Source: Mogibacterium sp.
GTDB lineage: Bacteria; Bacillota; Clostridia; Peptostreptococcales; Anaerovoracaceae
Length of the DNA stretch: 45,161 nucleotides
Direction of reading: 5' to 3'
NCBI GenBank assembly: GCA_017512365.1
Contig: JAFWGQ010000035.1
Coordinates: 1-45,161 of the forward strand
In this document: one piece after another, positions 1-6,055 of the stretch
Layout: every line of letters starts with the position of its first letter
How positions within the stretch are numbered: position 1 is the stretch's first letter
Program-made: the position numbers and the translations under genes
Notes under the pieces: model-generated
What the model was told of the DNA's origin: nothing
What the model saw: only the letters and a program-made list of their open reading frames with translations
The model's database searches: none

Positions 1-61
1 CAGGCTTATCCACAGCCCTGCTGGTTGCCGGTTACCCACAAGCTCCACAGCTTCGGCGGCG

Positions 62-113
62 GTTTGCCAGACTTAATGCAACAAAGGAGTTTGCCAGATT
101 TAATGCAACAAAA
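62..113. repeat. Two tandem 24-bp repeats, possible insertion sequence end
   Basis: A 24-base unit beginning GTTTGCCAGA and ending TGCAACAAA occurs at 62-85 and again at 89-112 with one base difference (period 27). A weaker third relative (TTTGGCAAGTGAAGTGTTGC) lies near 134-153. Multiple short direct repeats of this type are a feature of IS21-family ends, but no transposase gene is inside the window, so the assignment is an inference. Just left, TTATCCACA (7-15) and TTACCCACA (33-41) look like DnaA boxes. Confidence 0.4.
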
Positions 114-248
114 AGTGAGCATTTACTTTGGCAAGTGAAGTGTTGCTCAGGGGGCGTTCAGGGGGTGTCTCCATCGCGCATGGATGATTGTATATTTACT
201 GATTAGTAACTCCGGAAAACTGAAGTGTTGTTTACAGGAGGAAAAACG

Positions 249-506
249 ATGGATGATAAAAGGATCTTTGAAGAGATCACGCTTGATGATCTTGAACAGG
301 TAAGCGGCGGCAGAGTCAAGCTGGCAGGCTATGGACTTCTTTCACTGTTCATCTGGCAGATGAAGCAGCTCGGTCACAGCAAAGAGGAAGCTGTCGAGGC
401 ATTTATCGACGGATGGAACGAGAACTGCGAATTCAGGAAAAGATTCACCGACGGTACCGATGCGGACATGGAGACAGGACTGCGATACATCAACGAGCAG
501 TGGTAA
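249..506 (+). CDS. Small double-glycine leader-type peptide, copy 1
   Basis: An 85-residue product starting at the ATG at 249, chosen over an upstream in-frame start because ACAGGAGG sits directly before it. The first 25 residues (MDDKRIFEEITLDDLEQVSGG) resemble the leader of double-glycine secreted bacteriocins and related RiPP precursors: acidic, with L-x-x-L-E-x-V-S-G-G. The part after GG is about 60 residues. It has a short hydrophobic stretch (GYGLLSLFIW), a charged helix-like middle and the ending GLRYINEQW. It is not glycine- or cysteine-rich, so it is not a typical class II bacteriocin. A related gene follows 44 bases downstream. No exporter, peptidase or modifying enzyme is in the window. 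The function is not known. Confidence 0.75.
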   Translation: MDDKRIFEEITLDDLEQVSGGRVKLAGYGLLSLFIWQMKQLGHSKEEAVEAFIDGWNENCEFRKRFTDGTDADMETGLRYINEQW

Positions 507-550
507 GCGGGCCGGCAGGGAAAGCATCCTGCCGTGAAAGGAGGATTGAG

Positions 551-856
551 ATGAGTGTTGATAAAGAGAAAGATCTGAATACAGAAGAACTCAATTGCGA
601 ACAGCTGGACGAGGTATCGGGCGGAAGGCTGACGAAGCACGCAGATGAAACGATGGATTCGATCCTGAGAGTCCACTGCGCAGGCGGATACTCGTACAAA
701 GAGGTCAGAGCCATCATCATAGATAATTTCAACAAGAAGAGAGGACTGCCGTCCAAAGACTTCGCACCGGAGGATCTGGATTACTGCCTGAAGTATCTCG
801 ACGATAACTGGCCGAGAGTAAGGGAGTATATCAATAATAAATACAAAAACTGGTGA
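551..856 (+). CDS. Small double-glycine leader-type peptide, copy 2
   Basis: A 101-residue product. The ATG at 551 follows AAAGGAGGATTGAG, a strong ribosome binding site. The N-terminus reads LNCEQLDEVSGGR around residues 15-27, the same leader-like double-glycine signature as the preceding gene. The C-terminal part has CLKYLDDNW, which aligns with GLRYINEQW of copy 1, so the two are probably diverged paralogs in one operon. The region after GG (about 75 residues) is rich in charged and aromatic residues with two cysteines. A terminator follows at 873. It could be a secreted peptide, a substrate of a peptidase-containing ABC exporter elsewhere, or a cytoplasmic protein that only resembles one. 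Confidence 0.75.
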   Translation: MSVDKEKDLNTEELNCEQLDEVSGGRLTKHADETMDSILRVHCAGGYSYKEVRAIIIDNFNKKRGLPSKDFAPEDLDYCLKYLDDNWPRVREYINNKYKNW

Positions 857-872
857 TGCTGTACATGCGATG

Positions 873-895
873 CCCGGCCGGATGGCCGGGTTTTT
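873..895 (+). terminator. Terminator of the peptide operon
   Basis: Stem CCCGGCC (873-879) and GGCCGGG (884-890) with a 4-base loop, followed by five T. It lies 17 bases after the stop codon of the second peptide gene. Confidence 0.85.
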
Positions 896-930
896 CCATC
901 GGAGCTTCTCACCCCTCCGAAAATCAATGT

Positions 931-957
931 AAACGGCAGGCATTCAGCCTGCCGTTT
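931..957 (-). terminator. Displaced original terminator of the tRNA-Arg gene
   Basis: A perfect 10-bp inverted repeat, AAACGGCAGG and CCTGCCGTTT, with a 7-base loop. On the minus strand it comes directly after the tRNA 3' end copy at 961-1011. It is therefore probably the chromosomal terminator that served the tRNA gene before the mobile element inserted. Confidence 0.6.
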
Positions 958-960
958 ATA

Positions 961-1011
961 TTGGTGTCCCGGAGAGGATTCGAACCTCCGACACCCGCTT
1001 TAGGAGAGCGG
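961..1011. repeat. attL: copy of tRNA-Arg 3' part
   Basis: 51 bases identical to 12575-12625. On the minus strand it covers the anticodon stem-loop, variable loop, T arm, acceptor 3' strand and CCA of tRNA-Arg. The match stops after 1011, so this is not a functional tRNA but the displaced half of the target site. Confidence 0.92.
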
Positions 1012-1047
1012 GTATAATTGTGTAATTTTCAATGAATATAATCATAA

Positions 1048-1067
1048 GTGCAACCATAGGTGCAACT
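1048..1067. promoter_or_regulatory. Left arm-type integrase binding repeats
   Basis: GTGCAAC occurs at 1048-1054 and 1060-1066, 12 bases apart, just inside attL. The same pair with the same 12-base spacing is found just inside the right end (12472 and 12484). Paired direct repeats near both ends are what arm-binding domains of tyrosine integrases recognise. The role is inferred. Confidence 0.55.
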
Positions 1068-1078
1068 TTACACATTTT

Positions 1079-2188
1079 TTATTCCTTGCCATTATCTTTT
1101 TCATGCAATGAATCGAGTTTATCAGCAGCCTCATCAAAAGCTATATTTGACAAGTGAGTATATGTCAGAGCGGTGGTTCTGATATCTACGTGACCCATTA
1201 ATTCCCTCGTTACATTGAGCGCTATACCGGCATCCTGACAATCGGAGCCAAAAGTATGCCTATAGTCATACAAGACTAAATCCGTTACAACAAGAGGAGG
1301 AACAAGAACGAGGTGTTTACTGTATTTTGGCTTCATTGTTTTGCAGCCAGCAGCAATATTCATTTCTTTTTTGAATGACTGCCACATACGTCTTATGGAA
1401 TCCTTGCTAAATTGCTTCCCGTTTGCATCAGTACATACAAAGTCGAATGGTCCATGATTTTCTCTCATTAGCCTGTTATAAAGGGGTAAAGAAATAGGAA
1501 CGGCTCTGACACCTGCGTCTGACTTAGGCTCACCAACTTCGCCGGTTGTTTTAACCGCATCCTTCACATAGATGATTCGTTTTTCCATATCTACATGATT
1601 CCATTTCAAGGCGGCCACCTCACCTGGCCTTAGACCCGCATAAAGCATAATCAATACAAAAAGGCCGCCAAAGTGGGTTTTTGCAACTTTAAGGGTAAGT
1701 TCTCTCTCTCGTGGAGTGATGGCTCTCCGCTGCGTGGGAGGAGTGCCTTTATATCTTTTTACCCCCTTTTCAACATCGACCAAAGTCAAGTCAGAATTAT
1801 ATGCTTCTCTGAAAATCTGATTACACGTCTCGCGAATCCTTTTCACGTGTGCTGAAGACTTCGTTTCAGCTGCTTCCTGTAAAATCTTATTGATGTCATG
1901 AGAACGAACATCCTGTACACGCATATGGCCAATGGCAGGGTTGATGTATATTTTAATTATTGAACGATAATCCCGAACATTGTTATCGTTGATTACACCT
2001 TCTTTATATGTTTTGACCCACTCTTCGGCCCAATCTTTGACCAGCATGTTCTTGCGAATGGTTCTTGCGCCATCCTCAAGTTTGGCGCGTTTTGCCTCCG
2101 CTCTTTTGCGGGCTTCTTTTTCAGTTTTACCACCGACCCAATATGCCTTCCCATCAACCGTTATTTTTACTCTGTGTTTTGATGGCAT
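1079..2188 (-). CDS. Tyrosine site-specific integrase
   Basis: 369 residues, starting at the ATG at 2188 after AAGGAGGA. The longer TTG start would place this binding site inside the gene. It recombines the element attachment site with the tRNA-Arg gene and, with helper proteins, excises it. Order: an N-terminal arm-binding region (residues 1-45, HRVKITVDGKAYWVGGKTEK), a SAM-like core-binding domain (about 50-150), then the catalytic domain with R187 (AGLRPGE), K222, R310 (YRHTF), H333 (LMGH) and the nucleophile Y343 (TYTHL). The usual His of HxxR appears to be Tyr307. It reads toward attL, ends 68 bases from it and is translationally coupled to the XRE gene. Confidence 0.95.
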   Translation of the reverse strand: MPSKHRVKITVDGKAYWVGGKTEKEARKRAEAKRAKLEDGARTIRKNMLVKDWAEEWVKTYKEGVINDNNVRDYRSIIKIYINPAIGHMRVQDVRSHDINKILQEAAETKSSAHVKRIRETCNQIFREAYNSDLTLVDVEKGVKRYKGTPPTQRRAITPRERELTLKVAKTHFGGLFVLIMLYAGLRPGEVAALKWNHVDMEKRIIYVKDAVKTTGEVGEPKSDAGVRAVPISLPLYNRLMRENHGPFDFVCTDANGKQFSKDSIRRMWQSFKKEMNIAAGCKTMKPKYSKHLVLVPPLVVTDLVLYDYRHTFGSDCQDAGIALNVTRELMGHVDIRTTALTYTHLSNIAFDEAADKLDSLHEKDNGKE

Positions 2189-2189
2189 A

Positions 2190-3185
2190 CTACTTTCCTC
2201 CTTCAATTATCTTAGAAACCATTTCAAGGAACATATGCTGTAATTCTAATGCGCGTCTCGTTTTTCCGGCTTCATATTCGAAATAGTCAAATCCATAGTA
2301 GTATACTCGAGGCATCAGCTCAGAAATTAGAACATCTTCAGGGTCTTTTCCATGGTTCAGATAATAAGAATACCTGTCATCAAAGGAGAGGTTGTTCCTC
2401 GTGGCATATAGGAAGAACTCGTTGCTTTCATTATGATGTAAGTCAACCCATGAAAACAACTGAGAATCTTCGCCTCCGGGACCGCCATAGGATGTTATTA
2501 ATTCATCCTTGTAATCAGGGAACCCCTCGTTTAGTTGTTTAAGATTAGCTTTGCTGAATCGTTTGATTGAAGATATGGCCGAATCAAAAAAGACATCTAC
2601 AAGGTCGTTGCTGTCAGCAAAAGTTGTGTTGGAAGACTTGCTTATTATCCTGCGCAACCATTCCTCAGAAAAAGAAGAAAGGTCAGCTAATTTCTTTTCT
2701 ACTTTTTTGCTCCAAGCAATCTCTCGATTGACTGCTTTTAGTAAATTTAAAAATCCCAAGTCTATAAGCTGCGAAAGGATACCTTTTACTTGCGAGTTAT
2801 CAGTTGCCATCAGTTCTTGAACGGCTGATGAAGAAAGACCAGTAACAATCTCAGCGTCTGCTATATCGCGAGTCCTATGCTTGCTTCCTAATAGATATTC
2901 AATATCGCAATCAAAAACTCTACAGAGAGCAAGAATGGTCTTTAAGTCTGGAATAGACACCCCGCTCTCCCAATTGTATATCGTTTTTGAATCTACCGAT
3001 AAATTGTCGTTAATTGTTTTTCCTTTTCTTGGTCCAAGTATTGTCCCTACTTGTTCTCCAAGTTCAGCTTGAGAAAGCTTGTGACCATATCTCTTGATGC
3101 CATAAGACTCCCTCTCTGATTCAACGACTCTGCCTATTGTTTCGCTAACTTTGTTCAGGTCTATAGTTTTGCATATACTTGACAT
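2190..3185 (-). CDS. XRE-family repressor-like regulator with large C-terminal domain
   Basis: 331 residues from the ATG at 3185. A perfect sigma-A type promoter ends about 43 bases upstream and excludes the longer reading. An HTH of the Cro/CI type spans roughly residues 20-85 (KLSQAELGEQVG ... TIYNWESGVSIPDLKTILALCRVF, then EYLLG). About 240 residues of unrecognised sequence follow, with several aromatic-rich stretches (PRVYYYGFDYFEYEAG). It probably controls the element through the shared divergent promoter region. The last codons contain the ribosome binding site of the integrase gene, and the stop codon is one base from its start, so the two are made together. The C-terminal domain may sense a signal. 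That is inference. Confidence 0.85.
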   Translation of the reverse strand: MSSICKTIDLNKVSETIGRVVESERESYGIKRYGHKLSQAELGEQVGTILGPRKGKTINDNLSVDSKTIYNWESGVSIPDLKTILALCRVFDCDIEYLLGSKHRTRDIADAEIVTGLSSSAVQELMATDNSQVKGILSQLIDLGFLNLLKAVNREIAWSKKVEKKLADLSSFSEEWLRRIISKSSNTTFADSNDLVDVFFDSAISSIKRFSKANLKQLNEGFPDYKDELITSYGGPGGEDSQLFSWVDLHHNESNEFFLYATRNNLSFDDRYSYYLNHGKDPEDVLISELMPRVYYYGFDYFEYEAGKTRRALELQHMFLEMVSKIIEGGK

Positions 3186-3231
3186 AAGGTATAGACTCCC
3201 GAAAATCAATCGCATATTACTACTGATATTA

Positions 3232-3263
3232 TTGATTATAAGGCGTAGAAACCCTATAGTCAA
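3232..3263. promoter_or_regulatory. Two interlocked divergent promoters
   Basis: Minus-strand promoter: -35 TTGACT (complement of 3258-3263), 17-bp spacer, -10 TATAAT (complement of 3235-3240), for the XRE-integrase operon. Plus-strand promoter: -35 TTGATT (3232-3237), 17-bp spacer, -10 TATAGT (3255-3260), for the small HTH genes. Each -35 overlaps the other promoter's -10, so polymerase can occupy only one direction at a time. The inverted repeat AATCAAT (3204-3210) and ATTGATT (3231-3237) is a possible operator. Confidence 0.75.
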
Positions 3264-3306
3264 CAATCTATGATTAGCTTAGAAGGAAACAGACCACTGG
3301 AAAGAA

Positions 3307-3513
3307 ATGAGGTTCATGATGTATTCAAAATGCAAGTCTATGATTTTGGAACAGAATAAATCGATATTGCAGTTCGCATATAAGCTCGGAATCAACCCAT
3401 CTGATTTGTATTGTGCGTTCAATGGAAACAAGCCAATGTATCCCAAATATAAGCGATTGATTGCCATAGAACTTGGGGCAAGTGAAGAAGAATTGTTTGA
3501 AGAATCAAAATAA
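3307..3513 (+). CDS. Small Cro-like HTH protein
   Basis: 68 residues from the ATG at 3307. A shorter start at 3319 or 3322 is possible because no strong ribosome binding site decides it. The sequence ILQFAYKLGINPSDLYCAFNGNKPMYPKYKRLIAIELGA is a compact helix-turn-helix of the Cro/XRE type, ending in an acidic tail EEELFEESK. It is the first gene read rightward from the interlocked promoters opposite the XRE repressor gene. By position it may be the Cro-like partner of the switch or an excision helper. The role is inferred from position and fold only. Confidence 0.7.
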   Translation: MRFMMYSKCKSMILEQNKSILQFAYKLGINPSDLYCAFNGNKPMYPKYKRLIAIELGASEEELFEESK

Positions 3514-3521
3514 CAGCATCT

Positions 3522-3746
3522 ATGACAAAAAGAGAAATCCAAAACGCAATACGGCAAAGCAATGGTGGTGCAGATTTTGCTACCGTCTCAGATATTTCCC
3601 GTTTCCTTGGGAAATCGAGAGAGTTTGTGCGAAATCAAATCACTGCTGATTTGGAGTTCATTGGCGCTGAAGGTTATCAGTGCCGTAGCAAGCGCTATTA
3701 CATAGGTGACGTTGCAGAGCGTATTATGCAGATTCGTCGCTCGTAA
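3522..3746 (+). CDS. Small winged-helix DNA-binding protein, excisionase-like
   Basis: 74 residues, starting 8 bases after the preceding gene. FATVSDISRFLGKSREFVRNQI is a helix-turn-helix, followed by a short wing-like segment (KRYYIGDVAERIMQIRR). Size, basic charge and position next to an integrase module suit an excisionase or recombination directionality factor, but many small regulators look like this. No clear Shine-Dalgarno site is visible, so it may be translated by coupling with the upstream gene. Confidence 0.65.
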   Translation: MTKREIQNAIRQSNGGADFATVSDISRFLGKSREFVRNQITADLEFIGAEGYQCRSKRYYIGDVAERIMQIRRS

Positions 3747-3777
3747 TAATCAACATAGTAGAGAGAGGAGAACAAAA

Positions 3778-4014
3778 ATGGAAAAAGAAATCAAAACATT
3801 ACTGTCAATGGGCGATTATGAAATCGCTGAGGTGGGAGCAGTCGAGAGAGAAGAGGACGCACCTTCGAATTGGTTAATGTGCGACCCAACTGTAGATAGC
3901 ATACTCGAAACAATCGCAGAAGTGCTGTCCGAGCCGTTGGATAATGGTGAAATGCCAAGCGGTTGCTATGTGACCTTGGATTGCTTCGAGAACGGAATGT
4001 ATGTTGCCGTGTAA
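3778..4014 (+). CDS. Very acidic small protein, function unknown
   Basis: 78 residues. The ATG at 3778 follows AGAGAGGAG. I count 18 Asp/Glu against 3 Lys/Arg, a net charge near -15, spread along the whole chain. It has no family that I recognise. In mobile elements, small strongly acidic proteins encoded early after the regulators include DNA mimics that block restriction or other defence enzymes. That role here is only a hypothesis. The gene is followed immediately by a perfect 18-bp hairpin. Confidence 0.65.
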   Translation: MEKEIKTLLSMGDYEIAEVGAVEREEDAPSNWLMCDPTVDSILETIAEVLSEPLDNGEMPSGCYVTLDCFENGMYVAV

Positions 4015-4020
4015 ATGCAA

Positions 4021-4061
4021 TGCGTACTCTTTTGAGCATAAGTTGCTCAAAAGAGTACGCA
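4021..4061. repeat. Perfect 18-bp inverted repeat with 5-base loop
   Basis: TGCGTACTCTTTTGAGCA (4021-4038), loop TAAGT, and its exact complement (4044-4061). There is no T-run on the plus strand after it, so it is not a standard intrinsic terminator. It could be an RNA-processing or stabilising hairpin, a protein site, or a DNA hairpin used in transfer or replication. Confidence 0.9.
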
Positions 4062-4120
4062 GAAAAATGAAGCAAGAAACTGCATATAGACAAAGGGATA
4101 TAGAGTAGGAGGAGCTATAT

Positions 4121-4570
4121 ATGAGAAGAATCGAAGACGAAATAAAAAAGCATGCCAACCAGAATTATGAGTATGGCCCTATAACCCAAGAGGAAGGGGA
4201 AAGGATTATACGGAATATATTCTCTGATTGGGACGAGTCATTGAATAAGCACTATGACTCACGCGTTAGGATTGCAGCAACTCCAAGGGAGTGGCTCACG
4301 TACTTGGCTCAGCTTGAAGAGCATATGGCTTATATAATTGTTATGGCGTACTTGTCATATGCCCTCGGATATGAACCGAAATGGGAGCACACCGCACAAA
4401 TCGATTTCATCAGACATACTGCAAAAAGGGAAATCGATTATAACTGCAACCGTCAAATAAGCAGAAGTAAAAATCCGAACTTGTTTGCCGATATTTTGGA
4501 TGATAACAATATTGACCGCGTTCGAGACGAAGAAATTGTTCCGTTTGAAGAATACGATGAACCATTCTGA
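4121..4570 (+). CDS. Hypothetical protein of the element
   Basis: 149 residues with a strong ribosome binding site (TAGGAGGAGCTATAT before the ATG). No known family is recognised. The middle has an aromatic and hydrophobic helical stretch (YLAQLEEHMAYIIVMAYLSYALGYEPKW) that could be buried or membrane-touching. The C-terminus is acidic (ILDDNNIDRVRDEEIVPFEEYDEPF). It lies between the regulatory genes and the iteron block that precedes the mobilization genes, which suggests an accessory role in DNA processing or transfer. Confidence 0.65.
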   Translation: MRRIEDEIKKHANQNYEYGPITQEEGERIIRNIFSDWDESLNKHYDSRVRIAATPREWLTYLAQLEEHMAYIIVMAYLSYALGYEPKWEHTAQIDFIRHTAKREIDYNCNRQISRSKNPNLFADILDDNNIDRVRDEEIVPFEEYDEPF

Positions 4571-4922
4571 AAGTGAGGCGGCATTACGGCATTGTTACGG
4601 CAGTATTACGGCTGAACTACGACATTCTTAAGAACAGCTCTCTATACTACTCTATGCTAACCTATCCTATAAAACTAAGATGCTATGCTACCTATACAGA
4701 GCGGCTCGAAACGGTTACGACAAGAATTACTGGCAATAACTACTCCCGCCCCTAAACGCCTTGTTTCTATACGGTCTCCGCTGCTTGGGCACCGAATACC
4801 GCACAGAAACATCAATAGTTAATTTACATATTATTACTATTTAGGCTTGGGGCGGAGGTAGGAGATAAAAGATAGAGAATAAAGATAGGAAGAAGAAGCG
4901 GTGAGAAGAAAGGGTAATCATA
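4571..4922. other. Noncoding block with iterons, origin candidate
   Basis: A 350-base stretch without a convincing gene. It holds the 11-bp phased repeats at 4584-4624 and a direct repeat CTATGCTAACCTAT / CTATGCTACCTAT (4652-4665, 4683-4695). It also holds an imperfect inverted repeat of a CTACTCCCGCCCC-type arm (4739-4753) with TTGGGGCGGAGGTAG (near 4847-4861) around an AT-rich stretch, and a purine-only run before the next gene. Placed directly upstream of the mobilization genes, it is the best candidate in the element for an oriT or replication origin. This is inference. Confidence 0.5.
4584..4624. repeat. 11-bp iterons (TTACGGC)
   Basis: TTACGGC at 4584, 4595 and 4606, and a degenerate CTACGAC at 4617, spaced exactly 11 bases. 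This puts all copies on one face of the helix, as in binding sites for replication initiators or relaxosome proteins. Confidence 0.7.
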
Positions 4923-5762
4923 ATGGAAAAAAAGAGAAGGATATCATTAACGGAGGTTGATGTCGTGATACTGACAGTGCTGTACAAGGTCCTGTGGGCT
5001 CACGACTATCATCTGGCGATTTTTGCGGACCAGCCACTGCCCTTCATAAGAGCACGTCTTAAGCAACTCGCTCAGGGGGATTTGATTGGAAGAATCAGCA
5101 TCTCACGAGGCCCTGCCTGTAACTATATTACGGCAGCAGGTATTGCAGCTTTAGGCCTCGAGCAAAGAAACATACGCATACCCAATATGTATACTTTTCT
5201 ACACTCTTTGGCTGAAGCAGATGTTTTTACATGGCTATCACTTCCAAGACAAAAATCGTCCATCAAACTCGGAGCTATCATCACCGAGCGAGATATAGCA
5301 GCCAAACGTGAAATGATACCCGCCGGTCATCAAAACGGAAAACAACTTTTCGAATCTGCCGACCGCGGAATCCACTGTCCGGACGGGTATATGTATGTTG
5401 GAGATAAATTGGTTGCTATCGAGGTGGAAAGGGTAATGAAAAGCAAGACCTCGCGTACACATCTGTCGGATAATATTGCAAGTCTCCACGAACGATTCCG
5501 GAGACAAATATGGGTGTACGAGAAAGAAGCGGTTCGTCGCGCAATTGAAGCACAAAAGGTAATATATGGGGACGAACTGATAATGGTCGACCTGGAAAAA
5601 ATCAGGACTGACATTGGCAAATACATTGAACATTTACCGGGGGAAATCAGCAAAAAATCAGGACGCATCCGAAGGGATTTGATAGGTGAATTGATGGAAG
5701 TTATTCCTCTAAACAGAATAGAAAATCTTTATGACGAAACGGAAATAGAACTGGAGGTATAG
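4923..5762 (+). CDS. Replication-relaxation family protein (mobilization)
   Basis: 279 residues. The N-terminal 85 residues form a winged helix (EVDVVILTVLYKVLWAHDYH ... IRARLKQLAQGDLIGRI). The second half has a nuclease-like core with P153-D154-G and A-I-E167-V-E169-R plus nearby K173, which fits a PD-(D/E)xK arrangement. This layout matches the Replic_Relax family found beside TraG/FtsK-type ATPases on mobile elements. It is followed 2 bases later by a small gene and then the coupling ATPase, in one operon. It probably binds or processes the element DNA at the iteron block just upstream. Family assignment is from motif memory and the enzymatic role is uncertain. Confidence 0.7.
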   Translation: MEKKRRISLTEVDVVILTVLYKVLWAHDYHLAIFADQPLPFIRARLKQLAQGDLIGRISISRGPACNYITAAGIAALGLEQRNIRIPNMYTFLHSLAEADVFTWLSLPRQKSSIKLGAIITERDIAAKREMIPAGHQNGKQLFESADRGIHCPDGYMYVGDKLVAIEVERVMKSKTSRTHLSDNIASLHERFRRQIWVYEKEAVRRAIEAQKVIYGDELIMVDLEKIRTDIGKYIEHLPGEISKKSGRIRRDLIGELMEVIPLNRIENLYDETEIELEV

Positions 5763-5764
5763 GG

Positions 5765-6055
5765 ATGATTGAGGTAATAAGAACGAGTAAGGAAGCATCG
5801 GAAAAGGTGAGAGAATTCATGAATAGGACAGGGATGCCAACGCGTTCATCTGTATATAACAGAGTGGTAGAAAGCGGGATTTGCCTCGATGAAGATGTCC
5901 GAATGTTCCTTGTCGAAGCATGCAGGATTTATGAGGAATATTTAAACGCGATTGATGTTGAGTATGACGATTATGAGACAGACACAAAAATAACTACTAT
6001 GATTCAGCAATTGTTCTATCTCCAGATGCTTTTTGCGGAGGGTGAACCATGGTAG
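5765..6055 (+). CDS. Small hypothetical protein between mobilization genes
   Basis: 96 residues with GGAGGTATAGGG before the ATG. The N-terminus (TSKEASEKVREFMNRTGMPTRSSVYNRVVESGI) looks like a ribbon-helix-helix or helical DNA-binding segment. The C-terminal half is acidic and helical (EEYLNAIDVEYDDYETDTK). It overlaps the coupling ATPase gene by 7 bases, so the two are translated together. By analogy with other mobilization operons it could be a relaxosome accessory protein. No family is recognised. Confidence 0.7.
   Translation: MIEVIRTSKEASEKVREFMNRTGMPTRSSVYNRVVESGICLDEDVRMFLVEACRIYEEYLNAIDVEYDDYETDTKITTMIQQLFYLQMLFAEGEPW

Noticed and set aside
7-41. A chromosomal replication origin at the left edge
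   Set aside because: Two DnaA-box-like sites alone are not enough. There is no dnaA, dnaN or AT-rich unwinding region, and the neighbouring repeats look like an insertion element end.
961-1011. A second tRNA-Arg gene at the left end
   Set aside because: Only the 3' part is present. The D arm and the 5' acceptor strand are missing, so it is an attachment site copy.
4573-4755. A 60-residue reading frame over the iteron block
   Set aside because: It starts three bases after the previous stop without a ribosome site and simply translates the TTACGGC repeats. The region behaves as noncoding.
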